This document shows positions 47,633 to 57,079 of a stretch of DNA of 64,000 bases, piece after piece. The stretch is taken from positions 558,001-622,000 of the forward strand of contig NZ_CP112932.1 in assembly GCF_034366785.1 (NCBI RefSeq), written 5' to 3'. How positions within the stretch are numbered: the stretch's first letter is position 1; the number at the start of each line of letters is the position of its first letter. Made by a program: the position numbers and the translations under genes. A model generated the notes under the pieces. That model saw only the letters and a list, made by a program, of their open reading frames with translations, searched no databases and was not told where the DNA came from. This DNA comes from Candidatus Trichorickettsia mobilis (GTDB lineage Bacteria; Pseudomonadota; Alphaproteobacteria; Rickettsiales; Rickettsiaceae).

Positions 47633-48183
47633 AAGACCATTTTGAGTTGCACACCATCCAGCAATATTTTTTTGGCAATGTAACTATTGCAGCATGTTTT
47701 TGCTAATTCTAAAATAGTTTTGATAATAAAACCTTTAATAACACTATGATTACCTGCTACCCTATCAAGTGTTAATATTGCTGATACAGGCTCTTCTACT
47801 CTTTGTTTGTAATTAAAAGCGTCAGCAGTAAAATATGGTATTGCCAAAGCACTTACAACTGCAATGCTATAAATTGGCAATTTATAGCTAGAATTATCTG
47901 CTATTTTTCGTACCCAAGGATAAAACATTGCTCCATACAAAGCAGTGGAGGTAAAATAATGCTGTCCAGTAACTAATTTATTTTTTATTAATAGTTCATC
48001 AGATGCTGCCAAAGCTGAGCCAAGTGCAGCATATTCACCTATCCTCATTGGCCCTCCACATTGATTTGCTCCAATCATACCACCTAGTGTAGCACTTACT
48101 CCTAGTGTTGTAAGATATGAAACCCATTCTGCTATTTCTTGATCTCTATTACCTTTTATATTATCTTGAGTTCTTTTTGACAT
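47620..48183 (-). CDS. Small multi-helix membrane protein paired with the ABC ATPase
   Basis: The 187-residue protein has a charged N-terminus, three or four hydrophobic segments (about 20-40, 68-85, 98-118, 150-165) and a basic C-terminus. I recognise no family. The ABC ATPase gene starts before this one ends (13-nt overlap), which implies joint translation. It may provide the membrane anchor that the ATPase has lost. That is inference from position alone. Confidence 0.55.
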   Translation of the reverse strand: MSKRTQDNIKGNRDQEIAEWVSYLTTLGVSATLGGMIGANQCGGPMRIGEYAALGSALAASDELLIKNKLVTGQHYFTSTALYGAMFYPWVRKIADNSSYKLPIYSIAVVSALAIPYFTADAFNYKQRVEEPVSAILTLDRVAGNHSVIKGFIIKTILELAKTCCNSYIAKKILLDGVQLKMVLCKL

Positions 48184-48294
48184 TATTGGTTTCTCTCATT
48201 TAATTTTTGGCAGTTATACAATATTGATATTAAAATATCAATCATGATTATTAAAATATCTTAATTTAATTTATTTATTATATAATTATCATCA

Positions 48295-49827
48295 ATGTTT
48301 TATTCATTAACTATGTTATCTAACCGATATGCCACTTTAATAAGCGGCATGCTTAGTGGATTTATTTTCGCACCATATTTTTTGCTGCCAGCTATATTTC
48401 CACTTAGCTTATTATGCTTTCAGATATATCAAGCTCTAAGCTGGCGTCATGCAGCAATTTACGGATTTATTTTTGGCTTTGGGCATTTTTTAACGGGGTT
48501 ATATTGGATTAGTATAGGAGTTAGTGTATATATAGAAGAGTTCTGGTGGGCTATGCCCTTTGCTTTATTTGGATTGCCATTAGTATTGAGCTGTTTTATT
48601 GCAGCTGGCTGTTATATTTGCTGGTTTATGCGTAATAGTAAATATTACCATTTTGTATTTTGTGTATGTTGGATATTTTTTGAATGGTTACGTTCATGGA
48701 TTTTCACTGGCTTACCATGGAATTTATTGGGGTATGCATTATCATTTTCTGAAATTTTAATTCAGATAACTAGTATAGTGAGCATATATGGACTTAGTTT
48801 TATAATAATATATAGCGCTACCAGCTTGCATCATTTATTAGTTAAACAAAGACCTGACTTTGTAATAGCGCTAACAACCGCAGGACTAATTTGGAGTATA
48901 ATCATAGCTTATGGAGTTTTTAGGTTACACAGTAATCCAACTAAATTTTCAAATATACAAGTAAGATTAGTGCAACCCTCTATCCCCCAATTAGCAAAAT
49001 GGGATCTAGAACAATTCTGGCAGCATCTTGATCTACATCTTTCTCTATCGCAAGCACCAGGAAATCCTGATTTAATTATTTGGTCGGAAGCATCCTTAGT
49101 AGTACCTTATACCTACCCTGCCATAAAATATAAATTATTGGAAATGCTAAATAATACCGGCGCAATCCTATTAGCTGGTGGGATTACGGATAACGGTAAA
49201 CAGAACGATGCTACTCAGATTTATACAGCTTTATATGCACTAACAGCTGATGGAGAGCAATTATTTGAGTACCACAAATCACATTTAGTGCCATTTGGTG
49301 AATATATGCCGTTAAAACATATTATCCCACTAAAAAAACTTACTCCCGGTTTTATTGATTATACAGAAGGTACGGCTAATATTGTAAATCTCGATAAATT
49401 TAATTTAGTAATTAGACCGTTAATTTGTTATGAATCAATTTTTCCTAATGAAGTACGTGTATCTAACAACATAGCAGATGTTATTATCAACGTAACAAAT
49501 GATGCTTGGTATGGAAAGTCTTCAGGTCCGCATCAACATTTTTATATTAGTCGCATGCGCGCCATAGAAAATGGCTTACCAATGATTAGAGTAGCTAATA
49601 ATGGGATATCAGCTATTATTGATCCAATTGGCAGAATTACCAAAAAACTTGATTTGAACCAAATTGACTTTGTTGATGGCTTTATTCCAGAAAAATTAGC
49701 AACTCCAACCTTATACTCGTTAGTTGGAGATAGCACAACCCTAGTAATTGTGTTTTTAGTGTTACTAATACAATTTATGATTAAATCATTGCTTAGTTAT
49801 CGTACCGTTAGATACTGTAAAGCTTGA
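48295..49827 (+). CDS. lnt: Apolipoprotein N-acyltransferase
   Basis: Lnt adds the third acyl chain to lipoproteins at the inner membrane. The 510-residue protein has six or seven N-terminal helices, a periplasmic nitrilase-like domain with the catalytic triad Glu (IIWSEASL), Lys ([12 protein letters not shown]) and Cys (LICYESIFP), and a C-terminal helix. The ATG at codon 7 (MLSNRY) is an alternative start. The presence of Lnt agrees with the predicted lipoprotein DsbA downstream. Confidence 0.95.
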   Translation: MFYSLTMLSNRYATLISGMLSGFIFAPYFLLPAIFPLSLLCFQIYQALSWRHAAIYGFIFGFGHFLTGLYWISIGVSVYIEEFWWAMPFALFGLPLVLSCFIAAGCYICWFMRNSKYYHFVFCVCWIFFEWLRSWIFTGLPWNLLGYALSFSEILIQITSIVSIYGLSFIIIYSATSLHHLLVKQRPDFVIALTTAGLIWSIIIAYGVFRLHSNPTKFSNIQVRLVQPSIPQLAKWDLEQFWQHLDLHLSLSQAPGNPDLIIWSEASLVVPYTYPAIKYKLLEMLNNTGAILLAGGITDNGKQNDATQIYTALYALTADGEQLFEYHKSHLVPFGEYMPLKHIIPLKKLTPGFIDYTEGTANIVNLDKFNLVIRPLICYESIFPNEVRVSNNIADVIINVTNDAWYGKSSGPHQHFYISRMRAIENGLPMIRVANNGISAIIDPIGRITKKLDLNQIDFVDGFIPEKLATPTLYSLVGDSTTLVIVFLVLLIQFMIKSLLSYRTVRYCKA

Positions 49828-49900
49828 TTACTTCTGATCTGATCTTTATAATTGCAACCTACTTAAAATACAACATTGTGGGAAGAACAGGAGCCTGTAA

Positions 49901-50320
49901 ATGTCTGAGAACGCTGAAATTACTAAAGGAAGAGCCGATTCCATAGATCATCTGGTTAGTCGACGTTTAAAAATTCGTAGAATGATGCTAGGTTATAGCC
50001 AACAGGAATTAAGTGAAGCAGCCGCTGACGTCAGTATTCAGCAAGTACAAAAATATGAAAAGGCAACCAATCGTATTTCCAGTGGTAAGTTATATAGTTT
50101 TTCAAAATTTCTTAAAGTTCCAGTTAATTATTTTTTTGACCAAGAAGACACTACTTTAGAAAGTATATTTGCTGAGGATCATGAAGAATATGGAGAGAGT
50201 CAACCTAATAATAGCAGTGTTACCGAAAAAGAAGTTATAGCACTAGTAAAAGCATTTGGTGAAATTAAAGACGTCAGAGTAAGAAAGAAAATAATAGAGT
50301 TAATAAAATCTATGTCTTAG
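49901..50320 (+). CDS. XRE-family DNA-binding regulator
   Basis: The 139-residue protein has a Cro/CI-type helix-turn-helix at about residues 22-75 (RRMMLGYSQQELSEAAADVS, then QQVQKYEKATNRISSGKL), a short linker and an acidic-to-basic C-terminus. GGAG is present at a good distance before the ATG. Small XRE regulators of this form occur in many alphaproteobacteria. The target is unknown; a promoter and structured region lie downstream. Confidence 0.88.
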   Translation: MSENAEITKGRADSIDHLVSRRLKIRRMMLGYSQQELSEAAADVSIQQVQKYEKATNRISSGKLYSFSKFLKVPVNYFFDQEDTTLESIFAEDHEEYGESQPNNSSVTEKEVIALVKAFGEIKDVRVRKKIIELIKSMS

Positions 50321-50323
50321 GCT

Positions 50324-50714
50324 CTATCTATACGCATCAAGTTAAGGAAAAGAGACGGTATAAATAGTTTTGCTTGCGTTCTTCGTCAGCTAATATACTC
50401 CCAGGAAAAATGTTGCTCAGTGTGGATATATCAGGTTCCGAGCACCTAGTTTAGTGTCATCTCGAACACAGCAAGTCATCCTGAACAGACGATGTCATCC
50501 CGAACTTGTTTCGGGATCTTATGAAATCCTGATGAGATCCCGAAACAAGTTCGGGATGACATCGTCTATTCGGGATGACAGCGTCTGTTCAGGATCATCC
50601 ACACTTAGAAACATTTTTCGTGTAGATATATCAGCTCCACCGTCTGAACTAAGACTACAACAATAGTCAAAGCAAAACGATGCGTGTCATCTCTTTTTCC
50701 TAATTTGATAGATA
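50324..50714. repeat. Triple-nested palindromic elements
   Basis: The outer arms are CTATCTATACGCATCAAGTT plus AGGAAAAGAGA on the left and, as complement, CTATCTATCAAATTAGGAAA on the right (50670-50714). The middle pair is GGAAAAATGTTGCTCAGTGT at 50404 and its near-complement ending at about 50620. The inner unit (about 50478-50595) is the CATCCCGAACTTGTTTCGGG hairpin family, itself with duplicated arms. The order suggests three successive insertions, each within the loop of the last. Confidence 0.7.
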
Positions 50715-50765
50715 GTTTCTACAAACTCTCTATAAAACACTCTATGATTTAACTATAAAAACTTA

Positions 50766-50794
50766 TTGACATTAATAGCTAATTTTGGTAATCT
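50766..50794 (+). promoter_or_regulatory. Sigma-70-like promoter
   Basis: TTGACA, a 17-bp spacer and TAATCT give one of the best promoter matches in the window. Transcription would begin near 50801, more than 300 nt before the next gene. Confidence 0.5.
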
Positions 50795-50799
50795 TAATA

Positions 50800-51030
50800 A
50801 AAATTAATCAATAAATTAACGTGTCATTTTTTATAGCGAGTATTTTTTGTATATATTTTTCTAGCGAAAGCTGCCGTGCTAGGTTGCTTAACCTAGGAGC
50901 TATATATTGCATTAATAAACCTGCTAACAATAAGCAATATATTTCCACTATCCTTTTTTCTATCATTCCACTCGCAGCCAAGCGCTGCTATATATCTCAT
51001 TAATTTCTATTTTTCTGCGTTTTAAATTTA
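50800..51030 (+). ncRNA. Possible structured small RNA or long leader
   Basis: The region downstream of the promoter has no credible gene (a GTG frame at 50821 is Cys/Ser-rich and unconvincing). It has three hairpins: CTAGGTT/AACCTAG (50879-50896), TATATTGC/GCAATATA (50903-50941) and GCAGC/GCTGC (about 50977-50991). No known RNA family is matched by eye. It could be a small RNA or the 5' leader of the MFS gene. Confidence 0.3.
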
Positions 51031-51130
51031 TAGGCTTCTTGCTAAACCTAAACTTTACCTTGATAAGCAATCATCAGAAAGAAGGTTTTAAGAAAAGTCT
51101 GATTAATTGTCTTATTAAAAAGGTATCGTT

Positions 51131-52378
51131 ATGACATTACATCGCAACTATTTCATTATTGGCATAACATGGTTATGCTTAACAGCATTTTATTGTTACC
51201 AATACATATTACGAGTAATTCCAAACTTAATTATGTCGGAGTTATTTACTCAATTTAATGTAGGAGCAACAGAGTTTGGAGCATTCGCTGGTATCTACTA
51301 TATTGGATATATAACTCTTCATATTCCTATTGGTTTATTACTAAGTAGACTAGAAGCTAAAATCATATTACCACTTTGTATAATTTTAGCTTCTAGCGGT
51401 TTAATCCCTATTGCGTATGCTAATAGCTGGGAATATGTATTAATCGGTAGGTTGCTTACTGGTATTGGTAGTTCGGCAGCAATTATCGGGGTTTTACAAA
51501 TTTTTCGTATTATTTTCCCACAACATTTTACACGCATGCTAGGTATAACGGTGTGTTTTGCCTTAATCACCGCTGTTTACTCCAGCAAACCATTAACACA
51601 AATTTTGCAAACATTTGGGATCAATGAAGTAATTAATATTTTGCTAATAATTAGCGTTGTACTTGCGGTATTAACTTATTTTGTACTACCAAAATCTAAG
51701 GTAACAACATCTCAAGAAGGAGTGCTAACAGAAATAAAATCAGTGATAGTTAATTATAAATTATTGTTAGCTAGTATTCTTGCTGGCCTAATGATAGGGC
51801 CTTTAGAAGGCTTTGCGGATGCTTGGTGTACTGCTTTTATTTATACAGTGTATGGTATCAGCAAAGAGATTGCCAGTGGAATTGGCGCCTCAATACTAAC
51901 TGGTATGTGCGTAGGATGTATAGTGTTACCATATTTTGCAGATAAATATAATCTGCACTACGGTGTTACCATAATATCCGGTGTTGGTATGATTTTTGGC
52001 TTTATCTATTTATTATCAGGTATTGGCAATGCTTTTACCTTAAATATGACCTGCTTGATTATAGGATTATTTTGTGCTTATCAAGTAATTACAGTCTCAA
52101 AGATAGCTACCTATGTACCACCCAATTTAAGCGGGATGGCTGCTGCAGTTGCAAATATGATAGCTATGGGGTTTGGTGCTATATTTCACGCTATAATTGG
52201 GAGTAATATGGATAGATTATGGGATGGCGCTATGGCTGATGGCATAAAAGTATATCATCGCAGCGCTTATATCGAATCTATTACCATAATACCTGTGGCT
52301 ATCGTTATTGCGGTTATAGGTTTTACTTTAATTGTATTTAAGGAATCGATCAGTATTAGAAAACAAAAGGCTGCTTGA
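51131..52378 (+). CDS. Major facilitator superfamily transporter
   Basis: This 415-residue inner-membrane protein has 12 predicted helices. The family pattern is seen in the first half (GIYYIGYITLHIPIGLLLSR and LIGRLLTGIGSSAA). The N-terminal helix with YQYILRVIPNLIM resembles the rickettsial MFS group related to nitrate/phthalate-type and organophosphate carriers. The substrate is not predictable. An AAGG ribosome-binding site precedes the ATG. Confidence 0.82.
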   Translation: MTLHRNYFIIGITWLCLTAFYCYQYILRVIPNLIMSELFTQFNVGATEFGAFAGIYYIGYITLHIPIGLLLSRLEAKIILPLCIILASSGLIPIAYANSWEYVLIGRLLTGIGSSAAIIGVLQIFRIIFPQHFTRMLGITVCFALITAVYSSKPLTQILQTFGINEVINILLIISVVLAVLTYFVLPKSKVTTSQEGVLTEIKSVIVNYKLLLASILAGLMIGPLEGFADAWCTAFIYTVYGISKEIASGIGASILTGMCVGCIVLPYFADKYNLHYGVTIISGVGMIFGFIYLLSGIGNAFTLNMTCLIIGLFCAYQVITVSKIATYVPPNLSGMAAAVANMIAMGFGAIFHAIIGSNMDRLWDGAMADGIKVYHRSAYIESITIIPVAIVIAVIGFTLIVFKESISIRKQKAA

Positions 52379-52603
52379 CCTGAAGCAAAGTAATGATAAT
52401 CTCTGGTGATACTTAGGTTCTGTGATTTTAAGGTCACCAGCTTAATAATAATGTACATAAAGAATTAAGCAGCAGATGTTTTTAATCACATCATTGAAGT
52501 TAAGGCATATTATACATTATGTAATTATAGTTCGATCAAGAACGAAGAATTAAGGACTGATTTTCACCTATTGTAAAATAATTTAGAATACTTAAAGAGA
52601 TAT

Positions 52604-53488
52604 ATGCTTAATCTTTGTGCTGTTATAATTTTTTTATGTCTTAGCTCTTGCTCTGATAAACCAGAATATTCTACTCCAGCACAATCACAAATTAATGACT
52701 ACACTGCTAAATTAAAAAAATGCAAAGAGGAAAAATCACAAGCTGTACCGTTGATAGCGTCAACGGTAGAAGCAGATAAAGCTACTACTAATACCAATGT
52801 TCAAGCTAGCGTTCAAACCAACGTTCAGGAAAATGACAATAATCCTAAATTAGATGATCAGCAAGTACCAGAAACAACGTCATTAGCGCCTACAGCTCAA
52901 GAAGAATCATCAAAAGAGTCAGTTATCGTCACCAGAAACAAGTTTGAACCAACAGCTGATGATATGATCATAGGTGATAATACCGAAGCGCCAGTTGTGT
53001 TTGTTGAATATTTTTCTCCTACTTGTCCACATTGTGCTTATTATAAGAAAGAGGTTTTACCTAAAATTAAAGAAAAATATATTGATACTAATAAAATTAT
53101 TTATGTTGTTCGCGAATTTATCGGTAATAAACAGGATTTCGATGCAGCAATACTTGCTAGATGCGCTAACAATAAAGAAAGTTTCTTCAAATTTGTAAAT
53201 GTCTTATTGGAACAACAAGATAGTTGGTCGGTAAATAGAAATTATCGTGAAATTCTGACTAGTATAGGTCAATTAGGAGGTGTTTCTCCAGAACGTTATA
53301 AAGAATGCTTAAATGATGAAAAACTTGCAGATATTCTCATTGCCAATACCAAGCTTGCGGCCACTTCACCTAAATTTATAGGAACACCGGCATTCTTTAT
53401 TAATGGAGTACAATTTACAGAACCCTACACGGCTGATGCCATTTCCAGAGCTATTGAACACGCTCTCAAAACCAGCAATACTCGTTAA
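52604..53488 (+). CDS. DsbA-like thiol-disulfide oxidoreductase, lipoprotein
   Basis: The 294-residue protein has a lipoprotein signal with lipobox LSSC (C16). A low-complexity Gln/Thr/Asn/Ala-rich linker (about 20-110) follows, then a DsbA/thioredoxin domain with active site CPHC (C141, C144) and a cis-proline loop IGTPAFFING. It would form or isomerise disulfides in exported proteins at the inner or outer membrane. It matches the putative protein-disulfide oxidoreductase known from Rickettsia. Confidence 0.92.
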   Translation: MLNLCAVIIFLCLSSCSDKPEYSTPAQSQINDYTAKLKKCKEEKSQAVPLIASTVEADKATTNTNVQASVQTNVQENDNNPKLDDQQVPETTSLAPTAQEESSKESVIVTRNKFEPTADDMIIGDNTEAPVVFVEYFSPTCPHCAYYKKEVLPKIKEKYIDTNKIIYVVREFIGNKQDFDAAILARCANNKESFFKFVNVLLEQQDSWSVNRNYREILTSIGQLGGVSPERYKECLNDEKLADILIANTKLAATSPKFIGTPAFFINGVQFTEPYTADAISRAIEHALKTSNTR

Positions 53489-53550
53489 ACTTACTGAATT
53501 GACGTTGTCGTGTTATGAAGATCTTTTCTCACGTACTATTATAAAGTATA

Positions 53551-55566
53551 CTAATTAAAATGCCTAGGATAATTGTACTTAATTCGACATTTATTCCAGT
53601 CACAAAATATTGCAATAACTCCTACGCTTTTTAATAACTCATAACTAATATTTAGTTTGCCGTTAATACATTGGTTATGATCACGCATATTAAGCTGTAC
53701 ATCTTTATTATTTTTCAAATCACATTCACTATCTTGGTAATTTATGCCAATTTTCTTACCAGTAGCTGTAGTGAAATTATGAAAGTTTAGTGGTAATAAC
53801 AGAGCATATTGCTGTCCAAACCAGTTTGCCCAATATTGTCGTTGAAATTTTGATATTTTATTATTGCTATAAATTTCTAATTGATTATTAATATTTTTAA
53901 CGGCTATCGCATTTGATTTCAGATCAACTAATAAATCAGGCTTAGGCGAACACAGCATCAATCCAAAAGATATAAGTATTATTATAATGCCAGCAAGTCG
54001 CCACCTGGTTTGCCATAAACAAACCCAAGCAAAACCAAATAAAAATGTAATAAAACTAAACGGCGTAATATAACCAAAATACCAGACTGAACCTGGCGCA
54101 TCATGCGCTATTTGCGCGGAATTAATAATAATATTAATAAAAAAACCCAGAGATTTCATTACCATCCAATCCATATTAAATGGTATCAGCACTACTAATA
54201 GAATTGCTAATGGCATTAAGAAGAACGACATAATCGGCACTGCGATTAAATTCATGAGAATAGAATAGTTGGAGAAAATATAAAACTGATTGATTACTAC
54301 TGGTCCGGTGATAACACTTGCTAAAAAACTGGAATAAATATTAGAGGCCAAATAAAATCTGATCTTGGAGATGACGCCAATGCGTTCTCCCAGAATCCAT
54401 TGGTGTCTCATGTAAAATTCATAGCCTGAGATTAATGATAATACCGCAATAAAAGATAGTTGAAAACTAGGGTGAAAAATATATTCCGGGTTAACGGATA
54501 GGATAAAAGCAGCAGCAAGTGCAATGGAGCGCAAAGGATATGGAGTTCTACCAGCTATAATCGCTATAATAAAAATTGCGGTCATAATAAATGCCCTGGT
54601 AGCAGCAATTTGCATACCGCTTAAATGCAAGTAACCATAACTACCGATTAAAGAACAAATAGCCGCAATTAGTTTAATGTTGCAATTATAGGCAATGAGG
54701 TCAAATAAATTCAATAAGAAGCGGATTGATACGAATAAAATCATTGCGACTAAAGAGAGGTGCAGGCCGGATACACATAATATATGTGAAATCCCGGACA
54801 TTCGCATATTTTGCATAATTTTATTATCAAGCCCTTTGGTTTCACCAAGCAGAATTGCGGCAGCAAAATTCCCCTCATTACTACCGAGTGCAGTAATTAA
54901 TTTATTATAAATACTGACACGAAGCTTATAGATGAGAGTATCAATCTTAGTACCATGCTGCCTATTGGATAATATTTCAACCGTTGATAGAGCATTACCG
55001 GTCGCTTCGATCCCGGCAAAATATGCGTAAAACCCAAAATCATAACCGCCAGGAACCATACTAGTTGGTAGAGCATCTAGTTCTGCAATCATTTTTATTC
55101 GGTTATTAATAAAAATTTCTTTGGTATGTTTCATATATCTTTTATTAATATTAACTCTGACTCCTGATAATTGTATATCCAGTTTATCCACTGTAACATC
55201 ATCAAGAACTACCTGCCAACCACTAGTTATAGGCTTGATTGCTTTAACATTACCTGTCAGCTCTGAGGTTATTGACGATTTTATATTAATCGTATTTATG
55301 GTTGTCACACGATACTTACTAACCAAAATGCCGCATACAAAGGCAATGATCAACCAACTTAAGAACTGGCCAACTATTCCGTATTTTCTTAAATATAAGG
55401 AAGCTAAGCTACTAATAGCAATGATAATGATTTGGAGAATCGAAGGCTCAAAAGCTAAAGAAAAATATACGGCAATACCGCTGATAAAAGCAACAACATA
55501 CCATAGGCTTAAATGATGGTACTCTTCGTGTAGTTTGTTAACCAGATAGTGCCAAACTATACTCAT
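53551..55566 (-). CDS. comEC: ComEC/Rec2-related membrane protein
   Basis: The 671-residue protein has about ten or more helices. DUF4131 and the Competence domain are indicated by FAAAILLGETKGLDN and MSGISHILCVSGLHLS. In competent bacteria ComEC forms the DNA-import channel. The C-terminal metallo-beta-lactamase domain seen in many ComEC proteins is absent; about 130 residues of another type follow the last helix. Whether DNA uptake occurs here is unknown. The gene is convergent with the DsbA-like gene. Confidence 0.88.
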   Translation of the reverse strand: MSIVWHYLVNKLHEEYHHLSLWYVVAFISGIAVYFSLAFEPSILQIIIIAISSLASLYLRKYGIVGQFLSWLIIAFVCGILVSKYRVTTINTINIKSSITSELTGNVKAIKPITSGWQVVLDDVTVDKLDIQLSGVRVNINKRYMKHTKEIFINNRIKMIAELDALPTSMVPGGYDFGFYAYFAGIEATGNALSTVEILSNRQHGTKIDTLIYKLRVSIYNKLITALGSNEGNFAAAILLGETKGLDNKIMQNMRMSGISHILCVSGLHLSLVAMILFVSIRFLLNLFDLIAYNCNIKLIAAICSLIGSYGYLHLSGMQIAATRAFIMTAIFIIAIIAGRTPYPLRSIALAAAFILSVNPEYIFHPSFQLSFIAVLSLISGYEFYMRHQWILGERIGVISKIRFYLASNIYSSFLASVITGPVVINQFYIFSNYSILMNLIAVPIMSFFLMPLAILLVVLIPFNMDWMVMKSLGFFINIIINSAQIAHDAPGSVWYFGYITPFSFITFLFGFAWVCLWQTRWRLAGIIIILISFGLMLCSPKPDLLVDLKSNAIAVKNINNQLEIYSNNKISKFQRQYWANWFGQQYALLLPLNFHNFTTATGKKIGINYQDSECDLKNNKDVQLNMRDHNQCINGKLNISYELLKSVGVIAIFCDWNKCRIKYNYPRHFN

Positions 55567-55572
55567 TTAAAA

Positions 55573-55600
55573 TTGACTATTTATATTTTTTTGTTATCTT
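55573..55600 (+). promoter_or_regulatory. Promoter for the structured leader
   Basis: TTGACT, a 16-bp spacer and TATCTT. Transcription would begin near 55607, giving a leader of about 210 nt before the small ORF. Confidence 0.45.
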
Positions 55601-55606
55601 ATTCCT

Positions 55607-55800
55607 AAGGTTCTACAAACCTGGGTGCCTCAAAAGCATTACTACAACTGTCGGTTTATTCCGAACCGTTATCAACGGACTCCAAGCGTCAAGCCGGGAG
55701 TCCCGCTACTATACAATAGTGCCTTATGGCATAAAGGTAGAGGGGCATGAGCAGTTGCATGTTTTTGAGCTCCCGGTACCAGCTTTGCTGGTGATTTTCA
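55607..55800 (+). ncRNA. Structured, GC-richer 5' leader (riboswitch-like layout)
   Basis: This segment is clearly richer in GC than its surroundings. A stem pairs GCCTCAAAAGCA (55627-55638) with TGCATGTTTTTGAGC (55756-55770). CCGGGAG (55694-55700) can pair with CTCCCGG (55770-55776). A hairpin CGGTT/AACCG lies at 55652-55668. ACCAGC-TTT-GCTGGT (55778-55792) with GATTTTC after it resembles a terminator placed just before the ribosome-binding site. The layout is that of a cis-regulatory leader, but I recognise no known class. Confidence 0.45.
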
Positions 55801-55816
55801 AAAGGAGTTCACATAT

Positions 55817-55993
55817 ATGGAATATAATTTAATTGCCGATATTCTTGCCAAATTTGCTGCCTGCTCTGACTTAATTAAAAGTTTAATTATCGTTGGCATA
55901 GTTATAGTATTTGTCAGCGCCTCATATTTTATTAAACAGACGATCACTGAATCGGTTAAATCAATCAAGGCCAATAACAACGAAAACGTTTAG
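55817..55993 (+). CDS. 58-residue single-helix membrane protein
   Basis: The ATG has an AAGGAG ribosome-binding site ten bases upstream. The product is MEYNLIADILAKFAACSDLI followed by one strong membrane helix (IIVGIVIVFVSASYFI, about 24-39) and a polar Lys/Asn-rich tail. No family is recognised. The good translation signal, own promoter and structured leader argue that this is a real gene. Confidence 0.65.
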   Translation: MEYNLIADILAKFAACSDLIKSLIIVGIVIVFVSASYFIKQTITESVKSIKANNNENV

Positions 55994-56011
55994 TAAACCA
56001 TATGTGCAACC

Positions 56012-56135
56012 AACACAGCAGTTATCCTGGAACCACAGCGTCATCCTGAATTTATTTCAGGATCTTATGAAGTTCTGATGAGATCCCGAAACAAGTTCAG
56101 GATGACATTTAGGTGTTCGGGATAACTGCTGTGTT
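56012..56135. repeat. Palindromic element with nested CATCCTGAA hairpins
   Basis: Perfect 15-bp outer arms (AACACAGCAGTTATC and its complement) enclose the TCATCCTGAATTTATTTCAG and GATCCCGAAACAAGTTCAGG units, which are related to those at 50478-50595. Confidence 0.8.
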
Positions 56136-56176
56136 CTAGATCTCGAGCGTTAAGTCTATAAATTTTATGTTCATCT

Positions 56177-56911
56177 CTACTTGCTTTGTTCAAACAAAAC
56201 CTGTTTCTCCGTATTGATTACCTGGCTAATATGTTCAGTCAGTTCCCTAACATCACATTCTTCCATTTGATCTTTAGTGATAACATCAATAATTTTTACT
56301 TGAATAGTACCAGGTTTGTTAATCCAGAAGCCTTTAGGCCAATATACGCCGGCATTATGCGCCATCAACACTATCGGTACCTTCTCTGTTACCGCAAGCC
56401 TGATTGCACTAGGCTTGAATTTTGTGCTTTGCTCAGGCCTTAGCCTAGTTGATTCAGGAAAAACTATAAGCCATAAGCTATCTTGTAGCTTTTTTTTTCC
56501 TTCTCGTAAAATTTGTTTTACCGATATATTATCCCCACGATCAACGGCAATAGGATCAACCATTTTTAGCCCCCAACCAAAAAAAGGAATATTAAATAAT
56601 TCTCTTTTCACGATCCATGAATGTTTGGGAATAATAAGTTGCATAAACACGTTATCCCAGAATGACTGATGATTAGCCAAGACTACGCATGGTTCCTGTG
56701 GTAATTTTTCTAGCCCGGAAACATGGTATTTTAATCCGCATATTATTTTTGCACACCAGATAAATGAGTGAGAATAAATAGTCGCTACCTTATACTTAAT
56801 ATGATAAGTAACATCAAAAATCTTGCTAAGTACAAAAAATAGCATAAAAAATATTATGGTGAGAATGCTGACGGTAGCGTAAAAAAATAGTACTCGAAAA
56901 CGCCAAAACAT
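56177..56911 (-). CDS. plsC: 1-acyl-sn-glycerol-3-phosphate acyltransferase
   Basis: PlsC makes phosphatidic acid from lysophosphatidic acid at the inner membrane. The 244-residue protein has N-terminal hydrophobic helices and the catalytic NHxxxxD motif at H81-D86 (ANHQSFWD). The FPEGTR motif appears as FPESTR, and KRELFNIPFFGWGL and VPIVLMAHNAG follow the family pattern. It stands alone, divergent from trpS. Confidence 0.92.
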   Translation of the reverse strand: MFWRFRVLFFYATVSILTIIFFMLFFVLSKIFDVTYHIKYKVATIYSHSFIWCAKIICGLKYHVSGLEKLPQEPCVVLANHQSFWDNVFMQLIIPKHSWIVKRELFNIPFFGWGLKMVDPIAVDRGDNISVKQILREGKKKLQDSLWLIVFPESTRLRPEQSTKFKPSAIRLAVTEKVPIVLMAHNAGVYWPKGFWINKPGTIQVKIIDVITKDQMEECDVRELTEHISQVINTEKQVLFEQSK

Positions 56912-57079
56912 AAATTATCGATTTAGTTATTTTAAGTTAGCTTATGTGCATAAATTTATTCCATGCATAAAGCTTTGGTCATATATACCATAAACTTGAC
57001 GATTATCAAAAATTATATTGGAATTTTTTACATTCAATTACATAATACACACGGCTAATCTGATATTTTGAGGAAAATA

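Noticed and set aside
50821-51003. 60-codon GTG frame
   Set aside because: No ribosome-binding site, unusual composition, and it overlaps stable hairpins; more likely non-coding.
55612-55828. Open frame across the structured leader reading GLFRTVINGLQASSREPRYY
   Set aside because: It lacks a start codon with ribosome-binding site and crosses the start of the small ORF; base pairing explains the region better. Kept only as a possible alternative.
55798-55980. 60-codon minus-strand frame opposite the small membrane-protein gene
   Set aside because: The plus-strand frame has a promoter, AAGGAG site and membrane helix; the opposite frame has none.
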